From the NCBI GenBank assembly GCA_945910005.1, contig OX246743.1, forward strand, positions 2,616,122 to 2,680,121: a DNA stretch of 64,000 nucleotides, read 5' to 3'. Each line of letters opens with the position of its first letter. Position 1 is the stretch's first letter. Source of the stretch: Isoperla grammatica (taxonomy: Eukaryota; Arthropoda; Insecta; Plecoptera; Perlodidae). This document shows positions 1 through 11,360 of this stretch, piece by piece. The notes below the pieces were generated by a model. It was given only the letters and a program-made list of their open reading frames with translations. It was not told the origin of the DNA and ran no database searches. Both the position numbers and the translations under genes were made by a program.

Positions 1-905
1 TCACCCTCGCAATTCTCACCCTCGATAACTGGATTTTTGTATAATGCTTAAACATATTTCTAATTGTTTTTAAGTTGCTTAAATACCAATTTTCACAGTC
101 ATTACATCCTTGGTTAATGAGATACAGGTATCCTCATTTTTTAAACAACCCCCTTTTTCGCCACCCATTACTGGATTTTCGAAAGAAAGTCAAACATGTT
201 TTCTTTTTTTTTAAAGAAGAATCTTTATACCAATTTTTGCGTCTGGAACATCTTCGGGTTTTTGAGATAAAAAAAATCACCCCCGCATTCTATCGCTCCT
301 TTTCAACCCTTTTGAGTGGATTTTAGAAAAATGGTGCAACACATATTTCTTTATCTTTATTGGAGAATCTAACTACCGATTGTCACGTCTGTAACATCTT
401 CGTTTTTTGAGACATAGGTGTCTCATGATCTAAAAATCACCCCCTCTATTCACCCCCGTTCACTGAATTTTCGTAAATATGGTAAAACTGTGTTCCTTTA
501 TTTTTGGAGGAGAATATAACTATCAATTTTTACGTCTGTAACATGTTCGGTTTTTGGGCTGTAAAATCACCCCCCATTTTCATCCCCGCAATTGGATTTT
601 CGAAAAATGGTGAAACACGTGATTCCTTATATTAAAAGAAGAATCTAAATACAAATTTTCACGCATATGTCATCTTTGGTATTAGAGTTATAGATATGCT
701 CATAAAAACTTCAACCCCCGTTTTCACCCCTCTTAACTGGATTTTCGAAAAATGGTAAAACTACTTTTTTCTGTTTACAATGGAGAACCTATGTACCAAT
801 TTTCAGATCTATAGCACGTTTAGTTGTTGAGATATAGGTAGTCTAATGAAAACCTTCCACCCCCTTTTTAACCCCCTTAGGGTCGGAATTTTTAAAAATC
901 CTTTC
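1..905. repeat. Degenerate tandem repeat, period about 143 bp
   Basis: The phrase ACTGGATTTTCGAAAAATGG recurs, more or less altered, near 27, 171, 313, 467, 591 and 737, mostly 142-153 bp apart (one step 123). Between copies come a CACCCCC block and a CGTCTGTAACATCTTCG-like block. The array continues past the left edge. Confidence 0.85.
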
Positions 906-1097
906 TTAGGGATTGACTTCATTATAAGAGCAACGTAACTTCAAATATTATAATAGTCTACCCATCGGTATTTGTTACGTATCTTCGTAACAATATTCTT
1001 ATCATGTTAGGATCTCCTCTTGCCGCTTGAGAGCAGCACTACCTACGTGTCGCAGCAAATTTAGGCCAGTGTCCCGTATTATTGTAGTAAGGTATTT

Positions 1098-1268
1098 GCC
1101 TGTATTACACGGTCAAACTTTTTCATCCAACTCCTTGAATTCAAGGACAAAAGCGCATCAATAAATAATTCCTATTGTTGTATTTGACTACATACTGACT
1201 GTTTTTGATGCGCTTTTGTCCTTGAATTCAAGAAGTTGGATGAAAAAGTTTGACCGTGTAATACAGGC
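1098..1268. mobile_element. Palindromic foldback element, 63-bp arms
   Basis: 1098-1160 and 1206-1268 are reverse complements with a single mismatch around a 45-bp loop. The arm contains TTGAATTCAAGGACAAAAGC, shared in diverged form with the nested foldback at 10.0 kb, so this is a dispersed family. No coding capacity. Confidence 0.88.
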
Positions 1269-1466
1269 TTTAGGAAGTTATCTGAACGCCATGATGCTAC
1301 TGACTTGATTCAACTTTGATAACTCTCATCTCACATCTAGAATTGATCTAGATGGCCGTGATTTGCTCTACCTAAAGGTCCTTGGTAGTTATGTTTAGGT
1401 GGATTTTTTACTGTCGTGCATTGTTGTCATTTAAATCTAGAGGGCCGTGATTAGCTCTATCTAGTG

Positions 1467-1622
1467 CGATTTCACCAAACTTTTAAATCACCGATTTACT
1501 AATCTCGGGTTGGTTACCATGACATTACGTACAAAATGCACAGGGGCTTCTACCGGGCGCCATTTTTGATCTCCGATTAACAGAAAATCGCTGGATTAAA
1601 GTCTGGTGAAACCGGCCCTAAG
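1467..1622. mobile_element. MITE copy (family also at 27.6 kb)
   Basis: It shares GGGCGCCATTTTTGATCTCC and the end GTGAAACCGGCCCTAAG with 27625-27807. The ends are imperfect inverted repeats (TTCACCAAACTTTTAAATC against GTGAAACCGG). Confidence 0.65.
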
Positions 1623-2700
1623 GATATTAGATCAATTCTGAAAAAGGTGTCTACCAATATTCGTATACAGCTACCATAATACACGGACTATTTCTCACGA
1701 CACTGACTGAATTTTGTATTAATTTAACACATAATTTTAACCCCTCCCCCCCCCCCCCCCCCCACCCCCCTCCCTATTATACTCGACTGAGTTACAACAA
1801 ATTAATACAGAAGCTATTTGTGCCCACCTACGCTTCGCTTCTTGAGCTCTCGCTTTTAGCACAGTGTATTTTTAAGAAAATGCAAATACGCGATATACGT
1901 ATTCTGCTAAACAAACAGAAGATGTCATGAACATGTATAAGATCCACGTCATATACATTCGCCGAGTGAGGGCTGGAATATTAAACACGAAACAACATGA
2001 GGCACAATATGACGGAATAGGGAATTTCGCAAAAATATTCCCATCCTAAAACGAGATAAGGGGCTACGAATTCGTTTATGCCCTGTTTAACATTTTATAA
2101 AGCCGAGTTTTTGTTTTATTTTCATCATTTATTCTGGTTTGCTCGTGATTGCGGATCAACCCACAAACTGGCGCTCTTGCTCGGCTTTCATATTTTCATA
2201 CATATAAAGCGAATCATCCTGTGTAAACACATAAAATGTAGTTCTGTACTCGGGTAAAATTGTTTGGCCACAATACAGGTTAGTCTAACTAGCTTAATTA
2301 TTATTTATTATTGAAACCTTGAGAACGCTTCAATATATTATAGAAATGGTTGATACCCATGGATTAAATTTATAGAACTTCAAATATGATAATTGTTACG
2401 ATTGTTATTTCTGTAACTAATTAATTACGTTATTAATTACACATTATCCAAATATACAGTACTAGAAAGTTTTTAAAATTTATTATTGTTAAGGTGGTAC
2501 AACACCTAATCCAGGGTATGAATTATTGTTCTTTTTCTTGAAGCGTTCTAAAGATATCAATAAAATATCATCTCCAACATGGTTTGTATTACTACTAAAT
2601 AGCAACATAAAAACACTCTCAGACAGGTATAAGGTTATCACGGGTTACGGGTTTCTATTATACGCACACGATGCACATTCTACTTTCAAATTGAAACTTT
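1623..2700. other. Intergenic, AT-rich, with poly-C tract
   Basis: No gene is seen. The only feature is a C-rich run at 1741-1773 with a single A and T interruption. Short open frames have no recognisable domain. Confidence 0.6.
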
Positions 2701-2711
2701 ATTACTGATTC

Positions 2712-2945
2712 CAATGCAGAAGGTCCACGTTTCGAATCCCGGTTCAGCCATGGGTTTTGTAACATTGGAAGTTCATTTTAAAATGTGTCACTATGAATAT
2801 GATCCTGGTGTACATGTAAACGGTCACTTAAGAACAGTCTTAGCAACGAAGCACATATTAAATTGTATAAATGTATTTCGCTCAAAATCAGTTCTTGTAT
2901 CATAGTGGGTAGACTATAAATACAAATTAAATTATTTATTTAATT
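2712..2945 (+). repeat. SINE-A copy (diverged), tRNA-like head
   Basis: The box B-like TTTCGAATCCCGG is near 2733. The body has CTTAGCAACGAAGCACAT and GTGGGTAGACTATAAATAC, and the tail is rich in TTTA. It shares the subfamily end ACTATAAATACAAATT with the copy at 38.7 kb. Confidence 0.7.
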
Positions 2946-2948
2946 TAA

Positions 2949-3125
2949 GACAGCGTGGAGAATAGAGGAAGATCATGGAACGAACTCGAAGCAGAAAGAC
3001 TATGGGAAAACCGTGAGAGATGGAGGAAACTACTAAACAGCCCTCTTCTAACGGAAGAAGTGATCGAGGAAGAGGTTGAGGAGGTGGTTGTGTCAGGCCT
3101 GGCTAGCCGGCAACGAAGACACTAG
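2949..3125 (+). pseudogene. LINE reverse transcriptase C-terminal fragment
   Basis: A 58-codon open frame ends in TAG. It contains NRGRSWNELEAER, WENRERWRKLL and an acidic run EEVIEEEVEEVVV. The W..NRERWR pattern is typical of the extreme C-terminus of RTE-like non-LTR elements, so I take this as a 5'-truncated copy. It abuts the SINE tail on its left. Family assignment is from recollection of the pattern only. Confidence 0.5.
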
Positions 3126-3381
3126 CCCAAGAAATGGAGTACCTCGCTACTCTCCCCTACTTGATAATTAATGTTGGAAACGGGGTCAAGATATCTATAT
3201 ATATATTTACATATTTAAAACTTGAGCTGTGAGAGTACGAATATTAGTTTGTTCTTAATTTTTCAACGGCCGCGGTACATTCTATACTGCTACTTCATCA
3301 CGCTACACGCCAGACATAACTTTCCCCAAAATACGAGCTGCTGATAATTTGTAGCGGAAGCCAAGTGCAGTTTGGGACGCA
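3126..3381. other. Intergenic
   Basis: Nothing recognised except a short TATATATAT run near 3195. Confidence 0.5.
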
Positions 3382-3388
3382 GTCATAG

Positions 3389-4028
3389 CATTGAGTTTGT
3401 TTGTGTAGGGTAGAGACCCAGCGGCCATTGGCGGCTCTCTACCAATAAATTTCCCGTGGACTCTAGTAGTGCGAGCGCGTACCGCTAGAAAGCGCTACAT
3501 GTACTCACTGATGTCAGCGTTCCTGTGGAAAGAAAGGGATACTACGTAGTACGCGCAGATGCGAAGTCGGTAAGGTAGTAGTATCCAGATGGTGGTGGAT
3601 ATTGTTATTAAAGCATTATCATTTGTTCTGATAAACATGTCAAACGGGCACGAAGTTAACAATAAGTAAGCTAATACTTTATTACAACACATTATATAAG
3701 GTTTTATACATTATATAGACTAGGCTGTAGTACTACGTTACTAATGTAGGCATATTAATGTAGGCCTAGGCTTATTGTAGCCTAGTAATGGCCTAGACTA
3801 AAAGAGTTGGGCCTAGACCTAGGCTCGGACTACACCACGTTATCTTCTGACGTCGCATCTGCGCGTACTACGTAGTATCCCTTTCTTTCCACAGGAACGC
3901 TGACATCAGTGGGTACATGTAGCGCTTTCTAGCGGTACGCGCTCGTACTACTAGAGTCCACGGGAAATTTATTGGTAGAGAGCCGCCAATGGCCGCTGGG
4001 TCTCTACCCTACACTAACAAACTCAATG
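3389..4028. mobile_element. 640-bp inverted-repeat DNA transposon, 7-bp TSD
   Basis: Arms of about 180 bp (3389-3570 and 3847-4028) are reverse complements at roughly 97%. The element starts CATTGAGTTTG and ends with its complement. GTCATAG flanks it on both sides (3382-3388 and 4029-4035). A paralogous sequence at 4494 has the same flanks with one GTCATAG and no insert, confirming both boundaries. The loop is short and non-coding, so this is a non-autonomous element. A 7-bp duplication suits hAT- or P-like transposition only loosely. Confidence 0.92.
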
Positions 4029-4155
4029 GTCATAGGGTCGTACTCTGTCTAGCCATCGACACTACACGTGTCAAGAGATAGCACCACTGTCGCTACCAGA
4101 TTAGCAACATGGCCGGAAGTTCCAGGGTAACAAACTGACAAGAGAGCATGGAGCC
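4029..4155 (+). repeat. Direct repeat copy 1 (pair with 4499-4612)
   Basis: Shares GTGTCAAGAGATAGCACCAC, AGATTAGCAACATGGCC and GGGTAACAAACTGACA with 4499-4612. Between the copies there are small inverted repeats such as CTGCTGGATGGG / CCCATCCAGCAG (4235-4287) and a GGGGCTTTGCAC pair. Confidence 0.85.
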
Positions 4156-4498
4156 GCCTAAACGTGTAATGGGGCTTTGCACGCAAAGCTTGACGTAGAA
4201 TGCGCCACCACCGTCCAAGCCCAAATCCATGACCTGCTGGATGGGTAAATCAGCGCGGACAAGGTCTACTTGACCCATCCAGCAGGCTGTGATGGCAGCA
4301 TTTTGCCAAAGACATTGGAATAGAAGTAGCGCCACCATAGTTCGAGCTCAAGTCCAGAGCCTCCTGGATGGGTAAATCAGCCCTTTTTTCATGGCTAAGT
4401 TATGCGGCGATCAAGTAGACCTTGTCTGAGGGCTGGCACTACGCTGGCGCTGCGATCTAGTGGGAGAATGTGGCAGTGCAAAGCCCCATTGCTACGCA

Positions 4499-4612
4499 GT
4501 CATAGGGCCATCGACACTAAATGTGTCAAGAGATAGCACCACTGTCGCTACTAGATTAGCAACATGGCCGATAGTTCGAGGGTAACAAACTGACAGGAGA
4601 GCATGGAGCAGC
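4499..4612 (+). repeat. Direct repeat copy 2, carries the empty site
   Basis: Second copy of the unit at 4029. It holds the uninterrupted target GCAGTCATAGGGCC, so it diverged before the 640-bp element entered copy 1. Confidence 0.85.
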
Positions 4613-4999
4613 AACTTAGCTTCAGCTTCAGCCACTTTATTAATTACTGTTATTTTATCTTCTTTAATTTTCAGATTCCCCAACTCTTAAATGATTTAGA
4701 ATTCTGCTCTATCTATTTTTATTAATTTTTCTTTACTATTAAAAATAGGAGATGTCCCCTTCCGTTTTTGGTTCACAGGTGTAATTTTTTTTTCTTCTCT
4801 ATTCTGAAACATGCAGATATTTTAAAGCAAGTGTAGCCGAAAAGAACCTCGATCAACGAAGCAGAGAGGTAGTGTTAAAGTGGCCGTTTATCTGCGTAAT
4901 ACGACAAAGCATGAGCTTCGGATACTTTGTTTGTGTTTACTAACGTCAGCCGAGACCCAAGATCCCCACACTCTCAAAGGCGTCTCGGATATCACAGCA

Positions 5000-5719
5000 A
5001 TTCATTGGTTGCACGTACGTCACATCTTTGCGCGTGGCGGCCACAATTGTGATCAAGTTGTGACGTTGCCATGGAGAAACAATTGAAGGCTGTGGTTGTA
5101 AAACACAGACATTCTTTGTTCTCAAAATTCAGTCTATGTTTGAAATAAAATTGGTATTTGTGATAGCTTTTTATTTTTTATTACTTATGTAAATATTCTT
5201 TATTAAATTTGAATAGTATTTGCCAATGGTCAAGGATAGGTTCTCATCAATAGGCAACACGCGTACGATTTTGTTAAACCAAACGCTTAGTTTAATAGTA
5301 TCAGATACAAAAAGTATATTAATGCAAGTCCCAAGTAAAAAATAAATTTTTAAATAGGTTTAATGTGGTCGCATTTATTGAAATTTAAACTCGGGGATCT
5401 GAAACGCGTACAGGTGGCTGTGACGCAATGATTCTGTAGACGTGGCGTAACAGACCAATCGCTGAGGCGGTGAGCGTACTCAGTACAAAACCATGACGTC
5501 AAATCCACTCTACATGGCGGCGACTCGTTTTTCGCGCCCTTTTATTTATCGTTACTAAACCAATTATTTTGAGGCATAGACTGATCCGTTTTTCGAAATT
5601 CAAAGATACAACATTATTAAATGAGAGACAATGTATTTAAAAATCGATTTAAATTTTCATACGCGTGTTCCCTATTGTGTCGCAATCATTACCGCTGTGA
5701 CGTCACGTGGGAACTATGA
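5000..5719 (+). mobile_element. 720-bp dispersed repeat, long form
   Basis: Its start (GGTTGCACGTACGTCACATC, then GCGCGTGGCGGCCAC) and its end (CCGCTGTGACGTCACGTGGG) both match, inverted, a 313-bp copy at 43701-44013 that lacks the middle part (about 5255-5670 here). No protein is encoded; open frames in it are short. Confidence 0.75.
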
Positions 5720-7885
5720 AAAGAACTGCACTGAGGCACGCAACAATATCGTTTATTAAACGTATGTTTTTTTTTAGAAAACGTGGCCATTCTCATATAA
5801 ACACAGTGACAAAATGACGTCACCCTCCAACCACTGTTTCGCAATTTCGCCGCAACATTTAGCGCCGAATTGTTCCACAACGATCCCTCCAACGAGAATT
5901 GAAATCTCATAAAAACTTCCTGTTTTATCATAACTGCCGGACCTGTTATTGAGATCGCGTGCTAAGCTGCGGTTTGCGACGAGTGTTGCAACAGGTGGCG
6001 GATTGGTTGGTAGTTCCACCGTCGCCGCACAGATCGCAGGGCAAGCCCGCATTGGACACGAGTCTGTAGTGGGCGGAAAACGGAAAATCTATAACGGTAA
6101 AGTCTCGCCTTACGAGGTTACACGCTGCTGTTTTTGGGGATAATTGTTACGAATATGATAATTTTGAATTCATATTTTAGATATTCAAACATAGTAACAG
6201 GTTCTCCGTAGAATTTTTAAATTATTATCGTTACAGTAACAGATCGGCGGCCCTCGACCTGCTGCAAAAATATTATGGTTAAAAGTCTGCACAACTCCGA
6301 ATGAGCACCGCCTCAAGGCATAGGAACCGGTTCATGAATCTAGAAACTTCCTGAAACTTCCATGAACCTTGGTTCATAGTTTACGTAATAGAAGGTCAAG
6401 TTTCGTGGCAAACAACCAATGTGAGCTGTAAAATTCTCCGAATACACGGTCGCTCCACTCGGTCTTCTACAACGGAATTCGCCGTGAGATTTCCCGGCGT
6501 CTCCTGTTATTGCTCACTGCATGGAGTGTACCAGCCTCGCTTGGAGTGTGACTAAACAACGCCTGCCAACAGTAACACTACGATACCGGATGGCATGAGA
6601 ACGAGAAAAAACTAGATTTAGGTTGGTAGTTGTCACATACGTCACGTCACTACATAATACATAACGCCACCACCTCGTAGGTTAACGCGACGAGACTATA
6701 AGTTCAAAAACAGCAATTTGTTTCTAATTTTTTCCTACGATAAAAACAACCCTATTCTATCACGCCCATTTTGGCCGGTATTTTATGTCTATTGTGGGTT
6801 GCAGCGTTGTTTTCGTAAAATCAAAGTTCACTACACCACAAACTGCGTGACGCAATGTTTTCATGATACAAAAAATAATAAAAAGCTCCTTTATAAACAA
6901 GTGTTGTGGTTTCTGTTGACACGTAAGGGTAGGTATGATGGGTTGAAATGAACACTTGGGCATCTGTGTTCTTGTTGGGGGAAGGAATGTACAAAGCTGC
7001 TACCTGAGATAACGTACTGATATCAGCTTCTGCCCCAGCTGATGTTTTCAACCCTGCGCTGCTTCTGCAGACTTGAATGCCATCTCTCGTGAAATCTGGG
7101 AACTAAGACAGATGGGGCGGAACGGATTTCTGCAACACTTTTCTCCCGCTCTATTTCTACAGTAGTCGAATGTTTATAGGTTTTCGTAAACGTGACTGTC
7201 TTGTCGACGAAAGCTATGGGTAAAATATAAATACATAATTCATTCTTCCAATTCAACGTATTTTCAAACAGATCTGTTCTACGGTTCACTTGAGCTATTC
7301 TTTCATTTAATTATATTGAACTAAAAAAGAATTTAACCATTTATTAAAACTTTAATCGAAGTTGATTAATTGCTATTATTAGTTTATACCAACTACCAAT
7401 CAAAGTCAATCAAAATAAATGGTAAATAAAAATTATAAATGTGTATATTATTTCCTATTCGCGCAACTACGATAACTAATATTTAGTTTTTCAAAGTGAT
7501 AATTATATAAAATATATTATATTGTCTTGCTACTATGGCGGCTCCGATTTTACACACAACAAACATATGAACTTAGAATATATGAATCTTAGAATATATT
7601 ATTATAATTTTCAGAAGTTGAAGACTTGAACAAGAACTAGAGAACTGGGTACACACGTTCGTAACTACTTCCATGAAACATGTTTTAGATTACTTAAGTT
7701 CGTCCCAAGTACGAAGGATGACTCATGCGCAACACAAACAAAACAGTGACGACGGAGTCGATGCAAACAGTCGCGAAGAAGAAAAAATAAAGTTCACCTT
7801 AGCTGTCGTGTAGGTTAAACCTCCTTGGTGTAACCAATAATAATGTTTGTTAGAACAAGGTGAAGGACAGTGGCGTGTCTAAGAG
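5720..7885. other. Intergenic, no gene recognised
   Basis: Several short overlapping open frames (for example 5774-6143 on both strands) show no domain. Composition alternates between moderately GC-rich (5.8-6.7 kb) and AT-rich (6.7-7.6 kb). Confidence 0.5.
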
Positions 7886-7888
7886 GGC

Positions 7889-7902
7889 GGGGGGGGGGGG
7901 GG
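7889..7902 (+). repeat. Poly-G tract (14)
   Basis: Uninterrupted G run after GAGGGC; one of at least seven G/C homopolymer tracts in the window. Confidence 0.95.
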
Positions 7903-8040
7903 TTATGGGGTTCAAACTCTGACGAGTGTGCGAGCAATTAGGAAGGAAATTATACCTCTTTCCTTCCACCAATGTGTCTGGGTACACAACTGGTAACTGA
8001 TAAGGGTAGAGCATTATAGAGAAAAAATGTCAAAATAGCT

Positions 8041-8170
8041 AAATCCCGGCATTCGTATTCAGACCGTGGAAAACGTCGGGGGAAACCTTCAGTCAGTCTT
8101 CTTCATGGCCAGTATCGAACCAGCGACCTCTCGAATACAGTTGCGCTATTAATATCAGTTAGCTGACATA
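8041..8170 (-). repeat. SINE-B copy, tRNA-like head
   Basis: On the minus strand GAGAGGTCGCTGGTTCGATACT contains a box B-like GGTTCGATAC. The same arrangement (GAGGTCACCGGTTYGATACC) occurs at 8.87 and 25.6 kb. Confidence 0.6.
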
Positions 8171-8867
8171 TCTGTCATCATCTACATATATACCGGTGAG
8201 TGTATCATGTCTATGCCTATGACTCAGCGCAAATGTGCGGCTGACTCTTCTTTAAATAATTACTCTACCTAATAATTCAGGAATACATTTTATTTTAAAA
8301 GTAATGTGAGAAAAGTATTGCGACGAACAAGTTATTTGCAAAATTCTTTTAACCAACCTTTAACCAAATGCATATGTATGAAGCCTTGGTCGTTAACAAA
8401 ACATCAACACCTCATAAAACTTACTAAAAGTAACACACACTACTTACACGTATCACAGACGCGGAAGATGAAGATTACCTTATTTACATTGCAGAAGCAG
8501 TGAGCTCATATTATTATATGCTTCAGATATTAACGACAAAAACGAACCACACAACGCGCGTAATCTGTTTTACATGTAAATTATACAACATTTGCTGTAT
8601 GCTTACATGTAGATATCTCCCGAAGTACTTTGCCTCGTCAGAGGACTTTTTTAGCTGGAATATTTAAATGCAATCTACATAACACTGAAGTTCTCTTTGA
8701 TCGAGATTATTCTGTGAACTACAATGATTATAAATACGAATTATTATATTGAGAGAAAAGTACAAAGTTGTTCATAAATTTGACAGTGAGATTGGTTGAA
8801 ATATTCTTATCAATACAATTAAAATCCTACAGAATCAAACAAATTCTGTATCGGTAGAGTTGTTTTA

Positions 8868-9060
8868 GTGTTTTAGCACTCGTAGCTCTAATTCGGGAGG
8901 TCACCGGTTTGATACCCACTACCGGCAATCCGGACCGAGGTTTTACTCAGTGTTCACAAGATAAACTCAAGTATTTAGTTATTTTAATAATAACCCTCTG
9001 GCTTTCCTCCCAACTATTCAACAGATCACTATACCAAAAGTTAATCCCCCGAACAGGGGA
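8868..9060 (+). repeat. SINE-B copy
   Basis: A tRNA-like head with GGAGGTCACCGGTTTGATAC is followed by ACCGGCAATCCGGACC and, downstream, CTTTCCTCCCAACTATTC, the same order of words as in the 25.6-kb copy. Confidence 0.65.
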
Positions 9061-9732
9061 GATATAAGAAAACTAAAACATCAGAACATAATTATTATCT
9101 TCTTGTACAAAATTCCGAAGCTAACTAAAATAATAACTACATTAAAACCTTGGAAATATTAACACAGTAATGCGATATTAGTATTGCGATGATAATAAAA
9201 CCAAAACAGTCTTTCAAAGCGGTTTTTAGGTCCCTACGTCCCTCAGAAACCAATTCAAATTTGCATATTAATTGCACGTGAGAGTCAAAGACAGCTATCC
9301 AGGTTAACCGAACCAGCGTTCTGAATTACACAGCAGTATAGCCAACATAACAAAACGATTTCAATAAAACAATAATTGCTTTAATACCCTTGAAATGTTA
9401 ATAAAGTAGAGTATATATATTCATAATTGCATGTGTTTCATGATGAACCTAAGAAGACTAGAATATGTATACGCTATGGTTATTATAATAGGAGTGTTTG
9501 CCTGAAGTATAACAAGCAGAGTTAGCAGTATATCTGGAAATATACCAATAACAGTCATATCTTCGTGTAAACACACCAGGAACCTAATTTAAATATTAAA
9601 AAGAAAGTTATGATATTTAGATTTTCTGTGACCACGCGTGACGTCATTTTCTATGTAAATAACTGTTGATGAATGAGTTTACCCCTTCCCCTTCCAGATA
9701 AACAATGCCACCAGATGCACAGTCAACGAAGT
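9061..9732. other. Intergenic
   Basis: AT-rich; no gene, RNA or clear repeat seen. Confidence 0.5.
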
Positions 9733-9734
9733 AT

Positions 9735-9801
9735 AGGATTTGTTTATGGTTGCTATTTTTCATAAGATAAACAAACTCCGTAGCAACCATAAACAGATCC
9801 T
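9735..9801. repeat. Hairpin with 20-bp arms
   Basis: AGGATTTGTTTATGGTTGCT and its near-exact complement (one mismatch) flank a 27-bp loop. Similar words (CAGTCAACGAAGTATAGGAT) recur around 47.19 kb. Confidence 0.75.
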
Positions 9802-9851
9802 GTACTCGAAATGCATAGCTATTAATGCTATGCTAGCTATTGTCACTCCTT

Positions 9852-10361
9852 TATAGGGAGGACTCAAAACCAACATAGATAGCGCTGCTAAGCAACCTCC
9901 TTTCAGCGCCATTGATGAATAATAACAATAAAACAACAATGAAAATTGACAGCTAAACCACTCCTAATGCCGACATAACACGACTCACTACTTTCGTCAA
10001 ACTTATTGAATTCAAGAACAAAAGCGAATCAAAAACAGTTTAAAAAAACTACAACAATGCCGCTTCTATTAATTGATGCTTTTTTGTCCTTGAATTCAAT
10101 AGAGCACTCAAAATACACTAGACGCATTCTGGTGGCAAGAAAATAAACTTCTATTAGGAGTGGTCTAGCTGACAATTTTCATTGTTGTTGTATTGTTATT
10201 ATTCATCAATGGCGCTGAAAGGAGGTTGCTTAGCAGCGCTATCTATGTTAGTTTTGAGTCCTCTATACGTTTGTCGAAAGTATTGAACCGTGTAATGTGG
10301 GTATAATAGAAGTTTATTTTCTTGACACCAGAATGCATCCAGTCAATTTTGAGTGCTCTTT
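9852..10361. mobile_element. Interleaved and nested foldback elements
   Basis: Three inverted pairs are superimposed: 9852-9968 with 10153-10267 (about 116 bp), 10002-10031 with 10074-10102 nested inside, and 10101-10156 with 10305-10360 overlapping the outer pair. The nested pair carries the TTGAATTCAAG...AAAAGC arm word of the palindrome at 1.1 kb. No coding capacity. Confidence 0.85.
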
Positions 10362-10369
10362 AGTTGTCG

Positions 10370-11340
10370 GCTAGTGAGTTTTCGTGCAGAAAAATCAATT
10401 ATTATCAATAATCTGTGAAGTGGTTCCTCCTCATACACAAACATGACAGGCAGGCCTATACGATACGAGCGCCATCGGGGAAGACTATCTTACCACTGAG
10501 TTTATATCTTACTTTCTCACACGTTCAACGAACTGTCGAAGTCAAAGGGTTTTACAAAAGGACTGATAATCTGTAATATCTGTCAAACATAACGTCATAA
10601 GACAGGGTCTGATAGAAAATAGATGGGCAAGGTTTTCGTCTTGGAAATCCAGAAATACCCAACTCGATCACCTCATCTCCGCACGAAGCTCCGTCTTGAC
10701 ATAACCATCTCCTAGACGCCCAAAGAACACAAAGCTCTTTTGAATATTGAATAGATTAAAGGATCTCTTTGTGAACAAAGGTTTTGCTCATTTAAGGAGT
10801 TTAACAACTCTTTGAAGTTATGGTTAAATTAGAAGTACGTTAATCCACTCACACACCTCAATCATGCTTCAATTCGTCTTTATTACATTATATTCTTGGA
10901 ACACCTAAGGGCAAGGCGGAGCTATACTGAAGCTGAGTAAAAAGTAACATGAATTTAAGTAAGTATTAAGAGAAATAAAAAAAAACTCCTTTACGAATTA
11001 TCAAGGTTGGGTACAAGAATTTAATTAAGATACGTTTTGGGACTAAACTATACAGTACGTTTTTAGTATGTGCGAAACCAGAATAAATATCCCTTAACAC
11101 CACTAGTGGCGGCTATGAGACAATTATAGTAACGATGCTTAGAATAAAACATTTATCGACCCTGCTAATATACGCTTCAGACGAGTATTTCATGTGTTGG
11201 TACTCACGTTGGCAGTCAAATCCGGATAAGACGTTTTTTTTTTTGTATTTGTCCATCACCTTCATCTATTATGCCTCATCGTCTCAATACCATGATTGAA
11301 TAATAGAAATGTGGAACAGCAAGAAAGTTCTTGGGAAGCC
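10370..11340. other. Intergenic
   Basis: No gene recognised; AT-rich unique-looking sequence. Confidence 0.5.
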
Positions 11341-11360
11341 ATGGGTGTCGGCCGGGTGTC

